This document shows, piece by piece, positions 50,553-59,724 of a DNA stretch of 64,000 bases. Below the pieces are notes generated by a model that was given only the letters and a program-made list of their open reading frames with translations, was not told the origin of the DNA and searched no databases. The DNA is from Atopobiaceae bacterium UBA1367 (GTDB taxonomy: Bacteria; Actinomycetota; Coriobacteriia; Coriobacteriales; Atopobiaceae), in contig DBRN01000012.1 in the NCBI GenBank assembly GCA_002305995.1, forward strand, positions 319,908 to 383,907, given 5' to 3'. The position numbers were made by a program, and so were the translations under genes. The stretch's first letter is position 1; each line of letters begins with the position of its first letter.

Positions 50553-51848
50553 GTGCAATTCAGCCTGACGGGAACGCCGCCCATCGTGGTGTTCAACAAC
50601 CTGATAGGGGCCCTCTTCGGCATCGCCTACTTCTATCAGATCATCTACATCATCATCAGCCTGCTGCGGGGCAACGTCTCCCTTCCCAAGGCACGGGTGC
50701 GCCACCGCTACGCGTACTTCATCGCCGCGCACAACGAGGAGGCCGTCATCGCCAACCTCGTGGAGTCCATCCTGACGCAGGACTACCCCGCGGAGCTCAT
50801 CGACTGCTTCGTGGTGGCGGACGCCTGCACCGACCAGACCGCCGAGCGTGCCCGCGAGGCGGGTGCCATCGTCTACGAGCGCAACGACCTGGCCCGCAAG
50901 GGGAAGAGCTGGGTCATGGACTACGGCTTCGACCGCATCCTCAACGAGTATGGCGACGTCCACGAGGGCTTCTTCGTGATGGACGCCGACAACGTGCTCT
51001 CGCCCAACTACACGGAGATCATGAACGACGCCTTCGATGCGGGCTACCTCGTGTGCACGAGCTACCGAAACTCCAAGAACTTCGATTCCAGCTGGATCAG
51101 CGCGGGGTCGGCCCTCTGGTACCTGCGCGAGGCGCGCTTCCTCAACAACGTGCGCATGATGAACGGCACGAGCTGCGCCATCTCGGGCTCCGGGTGGCTG
51201 GTGTCGTCGAAGATCGTGAGGGGCATGCACGGCTGGGACTTCCACACGCTGACCGAGGACATCCAGTTCTCCACGTTCTGCAGCATCCACAACATACAGA
51301 TCGGCTACGCTCCCGCGGAGTTCTTCGACGAGCAGCCGGTGACCTTCAAGGCCTCGTGGGTGCAGCGCATGCGGTGGACCAAGGGCTTCTACCAGATCTT
51401 CTTCTCGTACGGCACCAGCCTGCTGCGCGCCATCACCGCGCGCCGCTTCGCCGCCTACGACATGCTGATGACCATCGCCCCCGGCATCCTCCTGACGCTG
51501 CTCTCCGCGTCCGTCAACCTCTCCTACTTCGTCATCGGCTCGCTCAGCCACGGCTTCATCGCCACGGCCTCTGAGCTGCACATGGCGACGGGGTCGCTGG
51601 TGATGCTGGTCATCGGCGCGTATGTCACCTTCTTCCTGATGGGGCTGCTCACCACCATCGTCGAGCGCGAGCACATCCATGCCTCCCGCTCGCGCATCGT
51701 CACCAACCTCTTCACCTTTCCGATCTTCATGCTCACCTACGTGCCCATCGGCGTCATCGCGTTCTTCAAGAAGGTCGAGTGGGTGCCCACCAAGCACGAG
51801 ATCGCCGTCAACTTCGACGACGTCATCGGCACGGCATCCCAAGGCTAG
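50553..51848 (+). CDS. Membrane glycosyltransferase family 2 (BcsA-like processive type)
   Basis: 431 residues. One N-terminal helix (NLIGALFGIAYFYQIIYIII), a GT-A domain with DACTD, DADN (144-147), TED (D236) and QRMRW (271-275), and three or four C-terminal helices. The D, DxD, TED, QxxRW set marks processive GT2 enzymes such as cellulose, chitin or hyaluronan synthases. The product is unknown; no polysaccharide export genes are adjacent. AGGAGG lies before the GTG. Confidence 0.85.
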   Translation: MQFSLTGTPPIVVFNNLIGALFGIAYFYQIIYIIISLLRGNVSLPKARVRHRYAYFIAAHNEEAVIANLVESILTQDYPAELIDCFVVADACTDQTAERAREAGAIVYERNDLARKGKSWVMDYGFDRILNEYGDVHEGFFVMDADNVLSPNYTEIMNDAFDAGYLVCTSYRNSKNFDSSWISAGSALWYLREARFLNNVRMMNGTSCAISGSGWLVSSKIVRGMHGWDFHTLTEDIQFSTFCSIHNIQIGYAPAEFFDEQPVTFKASWVQRMRWTKGFYQIFFSYGTSLLRAITARRFAAYDMLMTIAPGILLTLLSASVNLSYFVIGSLSHGFIATASELHMATGSLVMLVIGAYVTFFLMGLLTTIVEREHIHASRSRIVTNLFTFPIFMLTYVPIGVIAFFKKVEWVPTKHEIAVNFDDVIGTASQG

Positions 51849-51939
51849 CGGGCGCTGCCGACAGGGGCCGGCGCTGTGACGGAACTCCTGTGGGAGTCGT
51901 GAACGTGGGGGCTGGGGCATCGCTTCGATGCATCTCTGT

Positions 51940-51945
51940 TACAAT
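51940..51945 (+). promoter_or_regulatory. -10 box for guaB
   Basis: TACAAT lies 68 nt before guaB. The leader (51950-52010) has a small AGACG/CGTCT-like pairing but no recognisable guanine riboswitch. Confidence 0.45.
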
Positions 51946-52013
51946 CAGCCAAAAATATTCGGTGAGACGTCTGCCTTTCACGGCAAGCGGTCACAGTTTC
52001 AGAGGAGGCCTGC

Positions 52014-53531
52014 ATGGCAACGTTCTTTGAGGGAGAGTCCCACACCTTTTCCGAGTACCTCCTCGTTCCCGGATACTCCTCGGCGGAGAACATACCGACG
52101 AATGTCTCGCTGACCTCCCCGCTCGTCAGGTTCGAGCGTGGCGGCCAGAGTCCCATCACCCTCAACATCCCCATGGTCTCGGCCATCATGCAGTCCGTCT
52201 CCGGTCCCAGGCTTGCCATCGCGCTCGCCCAGGAGGGGGGCGTCTCGTTCATCTACGGCTCACAGTCGGCCGAGGACGAGGCGGCGATGGTGCGCGAGGT
52301 CAAGTCGTACAAGGCCGGGTTCGTGGTCTCCGACTCCACCCTCACCCCCACCATGACCCTGGCCGACGTGCTCGAGATCCTGGAGCGCACCGGCCACTCC
52401 ACCATGCCCGTCACCAGGGACGGGAGTCCCACCGGGACGTTTTGCGGCATCGTGACGAGTCGCGACTACCGCGTCTCGCGCGACGACCCTGGCAAGCGCG
52501 TGGGCGAGTTCATGACGCCAGCAGACCGCTGCATCGTCGCCGGCGAGCGGACCACCCTCAGGCAGGCCAATGACATCATCTGGGAGCACAAGCTCAACGT
52601 GCTGCCCATCGTGGACGCCGCGGGCAACCTGCTCTCGCTGGTCTTCCGCAAGGACTACGACTCCCACAAGTCGCGTCCCGACGAGCTGCTCGACGAGCAC
52701 AAGCGCTACATCGTGGGCGCCGGCATCAACACGCGCGACTTTGCCCGGCGCGTGCCGCTGCTGCTCGATGCCGGTGCCGACGTGCTGTGCATCGACTCGT
52801 CGGAGGGCTACTCCGAGTGGCAGGGACTCACCATCGACTGGATCCGCGAGCGCTACGGCGACTCCGTCAAGGTGGGTGCCGGCAACATCGTCGACGCGGA
52901 GGGCTTCCGCTACCTCGCCGAGCGCGGCGCCGACTTCGTCAAGGTCGGCATCGGCGGCGGGTCGATCTGCATCACGCGCGAGCAGAAGGGCATCGGTCGC
53001 GGCCAGGCCACCGCGCTGATCGACGTGTGCGCAGAGCGCGACCGCTACTTCGAGGAGACGGGCATCTACGTGCCCGTGTGCTCCGACGGCGGCATCGTCT
53101 ACGACTACCACATGACCCTGGCGCTCGCCATGGGTGCCGACTTCCTGATGCTGGGTCGCTACTTCGCCCGCTTCGACGAGAGCCCCACGCGGCGCCTCTC
53201 GGTCAACGGCTCCTACGTCAAGGAGTACTGGGGCGAGGGCTCGGCTCGCGCGCGCAACTGGCAGCGCTACGACCTGGGCGGCAAGAAGGGCCTCACCTTT
53301 GTGGAGGGCGTCGACTCCTACGTGCCCTACGCCGGCCCGCTGAGGGAGAACGTCCAGACCTCGCTGACCAAGGTCATCCACACCATGTGCAACTGCGGCG
53401 CGCTCGACCTCGCCGAGCTGCGCAGGAAGGCCAAGCTCACGCTGGTCTCGTCCACCTCGCTGGTGGAGGGCGGCGCCCACGACGTCATGCTCAAGGACTC
53501 CAACCCCGACGGACTGAACTTCCACTCGTAG
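52014..53531 (+). CDS. guaB: IMP dehydrogenase
   Basis: 505 residues. A TIM barrel interrupted by two CBS domains (about 105-225: TLADVLEILERTGHSTMPV, RQANDIIWEHKLNVLPIVD). Catalytic C319 in GIGGGSICITREQKGIG; flap ending and NGSYVKEYWGEGSARARNW. It oxidises IMP to XMP, the first committed step to GMP. CAGAGGAGG precedes the ATG. A bidirectional terminator follows. Confidence 0.95.
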   Translation: MATFFEGESHTFSEYLLVPGYSSAENIPTNVSLTSPLVRFERGGQSPITLNIPMVSAIMQSVSGPRLAIALAQEGGVSFIYGSQSAEDEAAMVREVKSYKAGFVVSDSTLTPTMTLADVLEILERTGHSTMPVTRDGSPTGTFCGIVTSRDYRVSRDDPGKRVGEFMTPADRCIVAGERTTLRQANDIIWEHKLNVLPIVDAAGNLLSLVFRKDYDSHKSRPDELLDEHKRYIVGAGINTRDFARRVPLLLDAGADVLCIDSSEGYSEWQGLTIDWIRERYGDSVKVGAGNIVDAEGFRYLAERGADFVKVGIGGGSICITREQKGIGRGQATALIDVCAERDRYFEETGIYVPVCSDGGIVYDYHMTLALAMGADFLMLGRYFARFDESPTRRLSVNGSYVKEYWGEGSARARNWQRYDLGGKKGLTFVEGVDSYVPYAGPLRENVQTSLTKVIHTMCNCGALDLAELRRKAKLTLVSSTSLVEGGAHDVMLKDSNPDGLNFHS

Positions 53532-53554
53532 GGCCTTTCGCGACAATCAGGCGA

Positions 53555-53590
53555 GGGCGGGGTGCCGGCGGGATGGTCGGCACCCCGCCC
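53555..53590. terminator. Terminator between guaB and the MFS gene
   Basis: A perfect 13-bp stem (53555-53567 with 53578-53590) lies between two convergent genes and probably serves both. A short TTCG follows on +, and GATTGT on -. Confidence 0.75.
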
Positions 53591-53613
53591 TTCGTGCGGC
53601 TGGCGGTCTCGCC

Positions 53614-54819
53614 CTAGGCCTCCCGGGAGATGCGGCCGATGCCGATGACCATGAGCGCCGTGCCCACGACCGAGGCCGAGACGCCCACGAGCAGGCCGGC
53701 ACGCACCGAGAGGAGCTGGAAGAGCCATCCGCCCACGAAGCTGGCGAGCAGGCCGCCCACCGAGCTCGCGGTGGCGAAGACGGCCTGGCCCTTGTTGCGG
53801 TCCTCCTCGGCGACGAGGTCGTTCGCAAGGTAGACGACGGCAGGGGTGAGGGTGGCATAGGAGAACATCTGCAACACCATGCCGCCATAGAACATGGGGA
53901 CGCTGGTGGCCATGGCCAGTATGACGTGCTTGATGGAATAGACGATGGCGGAGAGTGTCAGGATCCTGTTGACGGAGAGCCGTCGCATGATGAGGGAGAA
54001 GCCGAACATGGTGGGCAGCTCGACCATGGCCTGCACGAAGAACGACATGCCTTGTACCGACTCCACCCGCTCTGCGGGGACGAACTCGCCAAGGACGGCG
54101 CCGCAGTAGGTCTGGAAGATGTAATGGCAGAAGTACAGGAGCACCAACGATAGCACGACGAGCGTCGACGTGGGGTACGTGGAGAAGAAGCGCAGCACCG
54201 AGATGGGCTTCTCGGTCACCACGTCACGCCCCTCGCCCTGCCCTGCCGCCTGGGACTCGTCGGGTGCGTCGGGCATGAGGTTGACCGCGACCAGGGTGAA
54301 CAGGGCGCCGAAGATCACCCACAGGGGAAGGGTGTCGCGACCGAAGGTGCCCCAGAGCTGCCCCACGATGTTGGCCGCGATGGCGTAGGAGGCCGAGCCG
54401 AGGCCGCGGCACAGGCCATAGTTGATCACGCCACCGGCCCGCTCGTAGATGAAGGCCATGCCGTTGAGCAGCGGCATGCCGACGGTCGAGGCCGCAAAGG
54501 CGATGACGACGACCGGCAGGATGAGCGGCGAGCCCGCGGGGATCGCCAGCAGCAGCGCGGCCAGCGCCGCGCACAGGACCATGGAGCCGGAGATGAAGAG
54601 CTTCTGCGTGATCCGCTCCGAGCGGTCGACGATGTCGCCGGCCGCAGGGCCGACGAAGACGCCGCCCAGCGAGATGATCGACATGACCGTCCCGATGGTG
54701 CCCGCCTCGAAGCCGCTCTGGGAGAGGTAGTTGTACGCGAAGCCGAGCGATCCGGCCACGAGCATCAGAAAGCCGATGTTGACGAGCGCGTAGCGCGCGT
54801 TCAGGTGCGTGAGACCCAT
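53614..54819 (-). CDS. Major facilitator superfamily transporter (MFS_1-like)
   Basis: 401 residues with about 12 membrane helices and a central hydrophilic loop of about 30 residues (APDESQAAGQGEGRDVVTEK). N-terminal NARYALVNIGFLMLVAGSLGFAY, split here as the first helix, and the loop DIVDRSERITQKLF after helix 2 fit the LacY-like MFS_1_like group. Substrate unknown. The ATG at 54819 has GGGAGGG upstream. It is divergent from leuS. Confidence 0.82.
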   Translation of the reverse strand: MGLTHLNARYALVNIGFLMLVAGSLGFAYNYLSQSGFEAGTIGTVMSIISLGGVFVGPAAGDIVDRSERITQKLFISGSMVLCAALAALLLAIPAGSPLILPVVVIAFAASTVGMPLLNGMAFIYERAGGVINYGLCRGLGSASYAIAANIVGQLWGTFGRDTLPLWVIFGALFTLVAVNLMPDAPDESQAAGQGEGRDVVTEKPISVLRFFSTYPTSTLVVLSLVLLYFCHYIFQTYCGAVLGEFVPAERVESVQGMSFFVQAMVELPTMFGFSLIMRRLSVNRILTLSAIVYSIKHVILAMATSVPMFYGGMVLQMFSYATLTPAVVYLANDLVAEEDRNKGQAVFATASSVGGLLASFVGGWLFQLLSVRAGLLVGVSASVVGTALMVIGIGRISREA

Positions 54820-54941
54820 GGTGCCCTCCCGGACGAGACATGTGCGGACGACCATCCATGGTAGCTGACGCGCGCGCGGCGATGCCAGTGGCCTTGCGGG
54901 TGCTGCCCGCCGTCTGCCACGTCTTTCGGCAGGCGGTGGGC

Positions 54942-54947
54942 TATACT
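54942..54947 (+). promoter_or_regulatory. -10 box for leuS
   Basis: TATACT gives a leader of about 100 nt before leuS. It is too short for a T-box, unlike ileS. Confidence 0.5.
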
Positions 54948-55051
54948 GACTCTCTGTGTACAGAGGCAGCTCATGGCGATGGGGCCACGAGCCGAGGTGC
55001 GGTCTGCCGTGGCCCTATGGGCTGCGGCGCAAGGGCAGAAAGGCAAGACCC

Positions 55052-57604
55052 GTGGCAGACGAGAAGACCATTCCCGCATACGATGCCGAGGCGATAGAGC
55101 TCAAGTGGCAGAGGGTCTGGGAGGACGAGCAGACCTTCCGCGCGCGCGACGACTCGTCGCGACCCAAGAAGTACGTCCTCGAGATGTTCCCGTATCCCTC
55201 GGGCGACCTCCACATGGGTCACGCGCGCAACTACTCCATCGGCGACGCCATGGCGCGCCAGGCGCGCATGCGCGGCTTCGAGGTGCTGCACCCCATGGGC
55301 TACGACGCCTTCGGCCTGCCCGCCGAGAACGCCGCCATCAAGAACCACACCCAGGCGGGCGCGTGGACACACAAGAACATGGCCCAGGCAACCAAGACGA
55401 TGAGGCGCATGGGCTTCTCCTACGACTACGACCGCATGTTCGCCACCTGCGATTCGGAGTACTACAAGTGGGGCCAGTGGGCCTTCCTCAAGATGTGGGA
55501 GCAGGGCCTGGCGTATCGCGCCACCTCGCCGGTCAACTGGTGCCCCAGCTGCAACACCGTGCTCGCCAACGAGCAGGTCGTGGATGGCACATGCTGGCGC
55601 TGCGGCTCGGTACCCGAGAAGCGCGAGCTCTCGCAGTGGTACCTCAGGATCACCGACTACGCGCAGGAGCTGCTCGACGACCTCGACCAGCTCACCGGCT
55701 GGCCCGAGAACGTGAAGGCCCAGCAGCGCAACTGGATCGGGCGCTCCGAGGGTGCCGAGATCGACTTCGCGCTCGCTGCCGAGGACGGCGTGACGCCGAC
55801 CGACCGCCTGATCACCGTCTTCACCACGCGCCCCGACACCCTCTATGGCGTGTCCTTCTTCCTGCTGCCACCCGAGAGCCCGCTGGCGGCCGAGCTGGTG
55901 GCGGGCACCGAGCACGAGGCAGCCTACCTGCAGCTCAAGAAGAGCGTCGAGCAGGTCTCCTCGGTCGACCGCCAGGGCTCCGAGCGCGAGAAGCACGGCG
56001 TCTTCACCGGGCGCTACGTCATCAACCCGCTCACGGGTGACCCGGCTCCCATCTGGGTCGCCGACTACATCCTGCTCGACTACGGCACCGGTGCCGTGAT
56101 GGGCGTGCCTTCGGGCGACCAGCGCGACTTCGAGTTCGCACGCACCTATGGCCTGCCCATCCCTCCCATCATCGCCGAGAGCGGCGACCCCCTCCACGAG
56201 CGGCTCAAGGATGAGCGCGACATGGTCGTGACCGACGTCGACTGGGACCATGCCATGGTGGCCGAGGGGTTCCTCATCCAGTCCGGACCGTTCACCGGCA
56301 TGCGCGGCGGCAAGCACTCCGAGGCCGTCGACGCCATCATCGAGCACCTGGGCGCGCGCGGCGTGGGTCGCAGTGCGGTGCAGTTCCGCCTGCGTGACTG
56401 GCTCATCAGCCGCCAGCGCTACTGGGGCAACCCCATCCCCATGATCCACTGCGACGACTGCGGCGACGTGCCGGTGCCCTACGAGCAGCTTCCCGTCGAG
56501 CTTCCCGAGGATCTCGACCTCGGCGCGGGCGAGACGCTGGCGGAGTATGCGCCCTTCTACGAGACCACGTGCCCCGCGTGCGGCAAGCCTGCCCGTCGCG
56601 TCACCGACACGATGGACACCTTCACCTGCTCGAGCTGGTACTTCCTGCGCTACTGCGACCCCCACAACGACGAGCTGCCGTTCTCCAAGGAGGCCGCCGA
56701 CCATTGGATGGCCGTCGACAACTACATCGGCGGCATCGAGCACGCCATCCTGCACCTGCTGTACGCGCGCTTCTGGACCAAGGTCATGCGCGACCTCGGC
56801 ATGGTCGACGTCGACGAGCCGTTTGCCAACCTGCTCTGCCAGGGCATGGTCAAGGACGCCCATGGCGACACCATGAGCAAGTCAAAGGGCAACGTCGTGC
56901 CCCCGTCGAGCGTCATCGGCCCCTATGGTGCCGACACCATGCGCCTGGCGATCCTGTTCATCGCCCCGTCGGAGAAGGACTTCAACTGGGACGAAGAGGT
57001 CGTGGCGGGGGCCAACCGCTTCATCAAGCGCGCGTGGCGCACCGTCTGGGGCCTGGCGCGATCCGCCGACCGTGCCGCCGCGCTCGACCCGAAGGCGCTG
57101 GACGCCGCGGGCTCCGAGCTCTTCCGCCGCATGCACGAGATGGGCCTCAGGTGCACGGCCGACTTCGACCGCCAGCAGTTCAACACGGCCATCTCCGCCG
57201 TGATGGAGCTGGTCAACGATGCCAGCGGCTACCTTGGCAGGGTGGGGGAGGGCGCGCGTGACGGCGCGCTCTGCGCTGCGGTCGCCCGCGCCATCGTGGC
57301 CATGCTCTCGCCGATCTGCCCACATTGGGGCGAGGAGCTCTACCACGAGGCGCTGGGGCTTGAGGGGTCCGTGTACGACGAGCCGTGGCCCCGCTTCGAC
57401 GAGGAGCTGGCCAAGAGCGCCACCATCGAGATCGCCGTGCAGGTCAAGGGCAAGCTACGCGCCCGCATCAACGTGTCCGCCGACGCTGGCCGAGCCGAGC
57501 TCGAGGCCGCGGCGAAGGAGGCCGTCGCCAGCTGGATCGAGGGCAAGGACGTGCGGAAGGTCATCGTGGTACCCGGCCGCCTGGTGAACATCGTCGCCGT
57601 GTAG
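55052..57604 (+). CDS. leuS: Leucyl-tRNA synthetase
   Basis: 850 residues, class I. HIGH motif HMGH (54-57), YDAFGLPAENAA, a zinc-like Cys cluster (WCPSCNTV and CWRCG), the editing domain (TRPDTLYGVSFFLL), and TMSKS at 607-611 in place of the usual KMSKS. C-terminal VQVKGKLRARINV. GTG start; the long upstream reading frame contains the promoter and is discarded. Confidence 0.96.
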   Translation: MADEKTIPAYDAEAIELKWQRVWEDEQTFRARDDSSRPKKYVLEMFPYPSGDLHMGHARNYSIGDAMARQARMRGFEVLHPMGYDAFGLPAENAAIKNHTQAGAWTHKNMAQATKTMRRMGFSYDYDRMFATCDSEYYKWGQWAFLKMWEQGLAYRATSPVNWCPSCNTVLANEQVVDGTCWRCGSVPEKRELSQWYLRITDYAQELLDDLDQLTGWPENVKAQQRNWIGRSEGAEIDFALAAEDGVTPTDRLITVFTTRPDTLYGVSFFLLPPESPLAAELVAGTEHEAAYLQLKKSVEQVSSVDRQGSEREKHGVFTGRYVINPLTGDPAPIWVADYILLDYGTGAVMGVPSGDQRDFEFARTYGLPIPPIIAESGDPLHERLKDERDMVVTDVDWDHAMVAEGFLIQSGPFTGMRGGKHSEAVDAIIEHLGARGVGRSAVQFRLRDWLISRQRYWGNPIPMIHCDDCGDVPVPYEQLPVELPEDLDLGAGETLAEYAPFYETTCPACGKPARRVTDTMDTFTCSSWYFLRYCDPHNDELPFSKEAADHWMAVDNYIGGIEHAILHLLYARFWTKVMRDLGMVDVDEPFANLLCQGMVKDAHGDTMSKSKGNVVPPSSVIGPYGADTMRLAILFIAPSEKDFNWDEEVVAGANRFIKRAWRTVWGLARSADRAAALDPKALDAAGSELFRRMHEMGLRCTADFDRQQFNTAISAVMELVNDASGYLGRVGEGARDGALCAAVARAIVAMLSPICPHWGEELYHEALGLEGSVYDEPWPRFDEELAKSATIEIAVQVKGKLRARINVSADAGRAELEAAAKEAVASWIEGKDVRKVIVVPGRLVNIVAV

Positions 57605-57675
57605 GCGCAGGGCCTGCCCGCGTGACAGGCGGCGCCAGGGCATGATCCCTCACATGGGGCAGGAGGGGAGAGCGT

Positions 57676-58350
57676 GTGGCGGAGGCGATGGGAGGCGGGA
57701 TCCGAGAGGTGCCGGTGACCTGTCACGTGCTGGGCCTGGACGACCTCCCCCAAGACTGGATGGATCGGCTGTCCCTCGTCGCGCCGCGCTACCAGGGGTT
57801 GGTGCGTGCCATCAGGCCCGAGATGGCGCGACGGGCGGAGTTCGCCGCAGGGTTCCTTCTGCGCCAGGTGCTGGGCGTGCGCGAGGATGGCGACCTTGTG
57901 AGGGGGGAGTTCGGCAAGCCGTCGCTGGCTCGTGGGGATGGGTCCGCGTTCAGCCTCTCCCACGACGACGGCATGGCCGTGCTTGCCGTCGCGAACGAGC
58001 CCATCGGCGTTGACGTGGAAGAGATTCCCGCCTCGTACGGCGATCCCCAACGCAGTGCCCTGCGCTATGTCCTGACGCCCGAGGAGCTCGCGGCGGTGGA
58101 TGGCGGGGATGACCCCGCGCTGGCCTTCGCCCGTGCCTGGACGCAGGTGGAGAGCGTGCTCAAGGCTGATGGGCATGGCTTTGCCTATCCCGTGAGGGGA
58201 GGGCGCCTGCCCGGGGGATGGGAGGTGAGCTCCGAGACGTACGGGGGGCATGTGATCAGCTGCGCTGCCAGGCGACCCCCACGGGTCGTCATCGTGCCGC
58301 ACGCCCTCTCTCCCGACGCACCGCCGCCTGATCCAGGCGCGTGGGCATAG
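57676..58350 (+). CDS. 4'-phosphopantetheinyl transferase (Sfp-type superfamily)
   Basis: 224 residues. Sfp-type features: GEFGKPSLA, FSLSHDDGMAVLAV, magnesium-binding IGVDVEEI, and FARAWTQVESVLKADGHGF, where the usual W-x-x-K-E-A reads WTQVESVLK. It transfers phosphopantetheine from CoA to the serine of a carrier protein. A carrier protein is encoded 5.2 kb downstream (63574), its plausible substrate. GTG start with GGAGGGGAGAG upstream. Confidence 0.8.
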   Translation: MAEAMGGGIREVPVTCHVLGLDDLPQDWMDRLSLVAPRYQGLVRAIRPEMARRAEFAAGFLLRQVLGVREDGDLVRGEFGKPSLARGDGSAFSLSHDDGMAVLAVANEPIGVDVEEIPASYGDPQRSALRYVLTPEELAAVDGGDDPALAFARAWTQVESVLKADGHGFAYPVRGGRLPGGWEVSSETYGGHVISCAARRPPRVVIVPHALSPDAPPPDPGAWA

Positions 58351-58664
58351 CCTGCGCCCCGCTGTGCCTGTGTGCACGGCCTGCCCCCATGCGTGTCCTC
58401 CCGTCCCGTCGTGGATGCGCCTGACCCCTCGCGGTCGCACCTCTCCGTCCCAGCACGGGCGTGTGTCCATCACGGGCCCGCCTGCCCTCCCTGTCGCTTG
58501 CACGCACGGTGGGGCGCTTGTCCATACGCACAACTCACAGGCAGGGTATGTGCCGGTGCCTTGGCTGCGCAGACCTGTCGGGCGAGGTGCTGCCACCCTA
58601 TACTGGGGGCAAATTGGGGGCGTCGGGGGAGATGCCCTGCCACACGAAGAGGAGAGGGGCACAG
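58351..58664 (+). promoter_or_regulatory. Intergenic region with promoter of the flavoprotein gene
   Basis: No gene is apparent. A -10 TATACT lies at 58599-58604, giving a leader of about 55 nt. The upstream part is C-rich with no clear structure. Confidence 0.45.
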
Positions 58665-59642
58665 ATGACGGCACGTCACAAGGTCATGGGAATCAACGCG
58701 GGCATGCACAACGGCAACGGGGAGATCGCCCTCAAGGCGGCCCTCAAGGTGCTCGAGGAGAGGGGCGCGGAGGTCAAGCTCATCAACCTCTTCGACTACG
58801 ACATCCTGCCGTGCACCGGCTGCGAGGGCTGCACCATGCAGATGGGTGCCATCGCGCAGGATCCCTCCAAGGAGTACAAGGGCTGCGTCCTCAAGGACAG
58901 AGATGACGTCGACCAGCTCGTGGCAGAGCTCCACACCTGCAACGGCGTGCTCATCGCCGCGCCCACCTACGATCTGGCCCCCTCGTCGCTCTACCTGCGC
59001 TTCGCCCAGCGCTTCCTGGCCTACGAGCTCTCCTTCCTGATCAAGATCGGCGTCGTGAAGGAGAATCCCCACACCGTGGCCGGCCTCATCTCCGTGGGTG
59101 GCTCCATGCACGACTGGCAGACGCTCGCGCTCGAGACCCTGCAGGCCTCCATGTTCACCATGTCGCTGCAGGTCGTCGATCGCTACATGATCCAGCGCTC
59201 CGCGCGCCCCGGCTCCGTGCTCACCTTCCCCGAGCAGGTCGAGCGCTGCAAGCAGATGGGCGAGCACATCTGGGAGGCCATGGAGACCCCGGTCGAGGAG
59301 CGCGGCTGGCTGGGTGACCCCGATGACGGCGTGTGCCCCAACTGTCACTCCAGCCTCGTCTATCCCGGCGATCCCCACTGGGACGGCATCGAGTTCCCCT
59401 ACGAGTGCGCCGTCTGCGGCTGTGGCGGCAGCCTCGGCATCAGCGAGAGGACCGGCAAGCCCATCCTGCAGATCGCCGAGAACGGCCACATCCGCGACCG
59501 CTTCATCGACGAGGCCCGCGCGCAGCACCTCAACGAGATCATCAGGACCCGCATCGAGTTCTTCCAGAAGCAAGACTCCATCAAGGACGAGTACAAGGCC
59601 TACCGCGAGATGCAGTTCCCCACCGTGGAGATCACGCGCTAG
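58665..59642 (+). CDS. Cys-rich flavodoxin-like NAD(P)H-dependent oxidoreductase
   Basis: 325 residues. An N-terminal flavodoxin-like fold (VMGINAGMHNGNGEIALKAAL) with C50-x2-C53-x2-C56 and C74, in the position where iron-sulfur flavoproteins carry their cluster ligands; then VLIAAPTYDLAPSSLYLRFAQR. The C-terminal third has a zinc-ribbon-like pair (CPNC and CAVCGCG). It probably binds FMN and passes electrons; the substrate is unknown. It lies between the PPTase and the PucR regulator and may serve the same pathway. AGAGGAGAGGGG precedes the ATG. Confidence 0.78.
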   Translation: MTARHKVMGINAGMHNGNGEIALKAALKVLEERGAEVKLINLFDYDILPCTGCEGCTMQMGAIAQDPSKEYKGCVLKDRDDVDQLVAELHTCNGVLIAAPTYDLAPSSLYLRFAQRFLAYELSFLIKIGVVKENPHTVAGLISVGGSMHDWQTLALETLQASMFTMSLQVVDRYMIQRSARPGSVLTFPEQVERCKQMGEHIWEAMETPVEERGWLGDPDDGVCPNCHSSLVYPGDPHWDGIEFPYECAVCGCGGSLGISERTGKPILQIAENGHIRDRFIDEARAQHLNEIIRTRIEFFQKQDSIKDEYKAYREMQFPTVEITR

Positions 59643-59724
59643 CGGGAATCGGCCGCTGGCCAGTCGCTCCGCCCGCACGGCATGACGCACGCCCTCGTGA
59701 GCCCGGCCCCTTGTGGGGCAGGGC

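Noticed and set aside
51849..52013. Purine riboswitch before guaB
   Set aside because: The leader is under 70 nt after the -10 and lacks the three-way junction core sequences.
54948..55051. T-box before leuS
   Set aside because: Leader of about 100 nt has no room for stem I and antiterminator, and no terminator with a T-run.
58529..58536. Lone CACAACTC resembling half an array unit
   Set aside because: No partner GGAAAGG half at the right distance and no second copy 42 bp away; an 8-mer is expected by chance.
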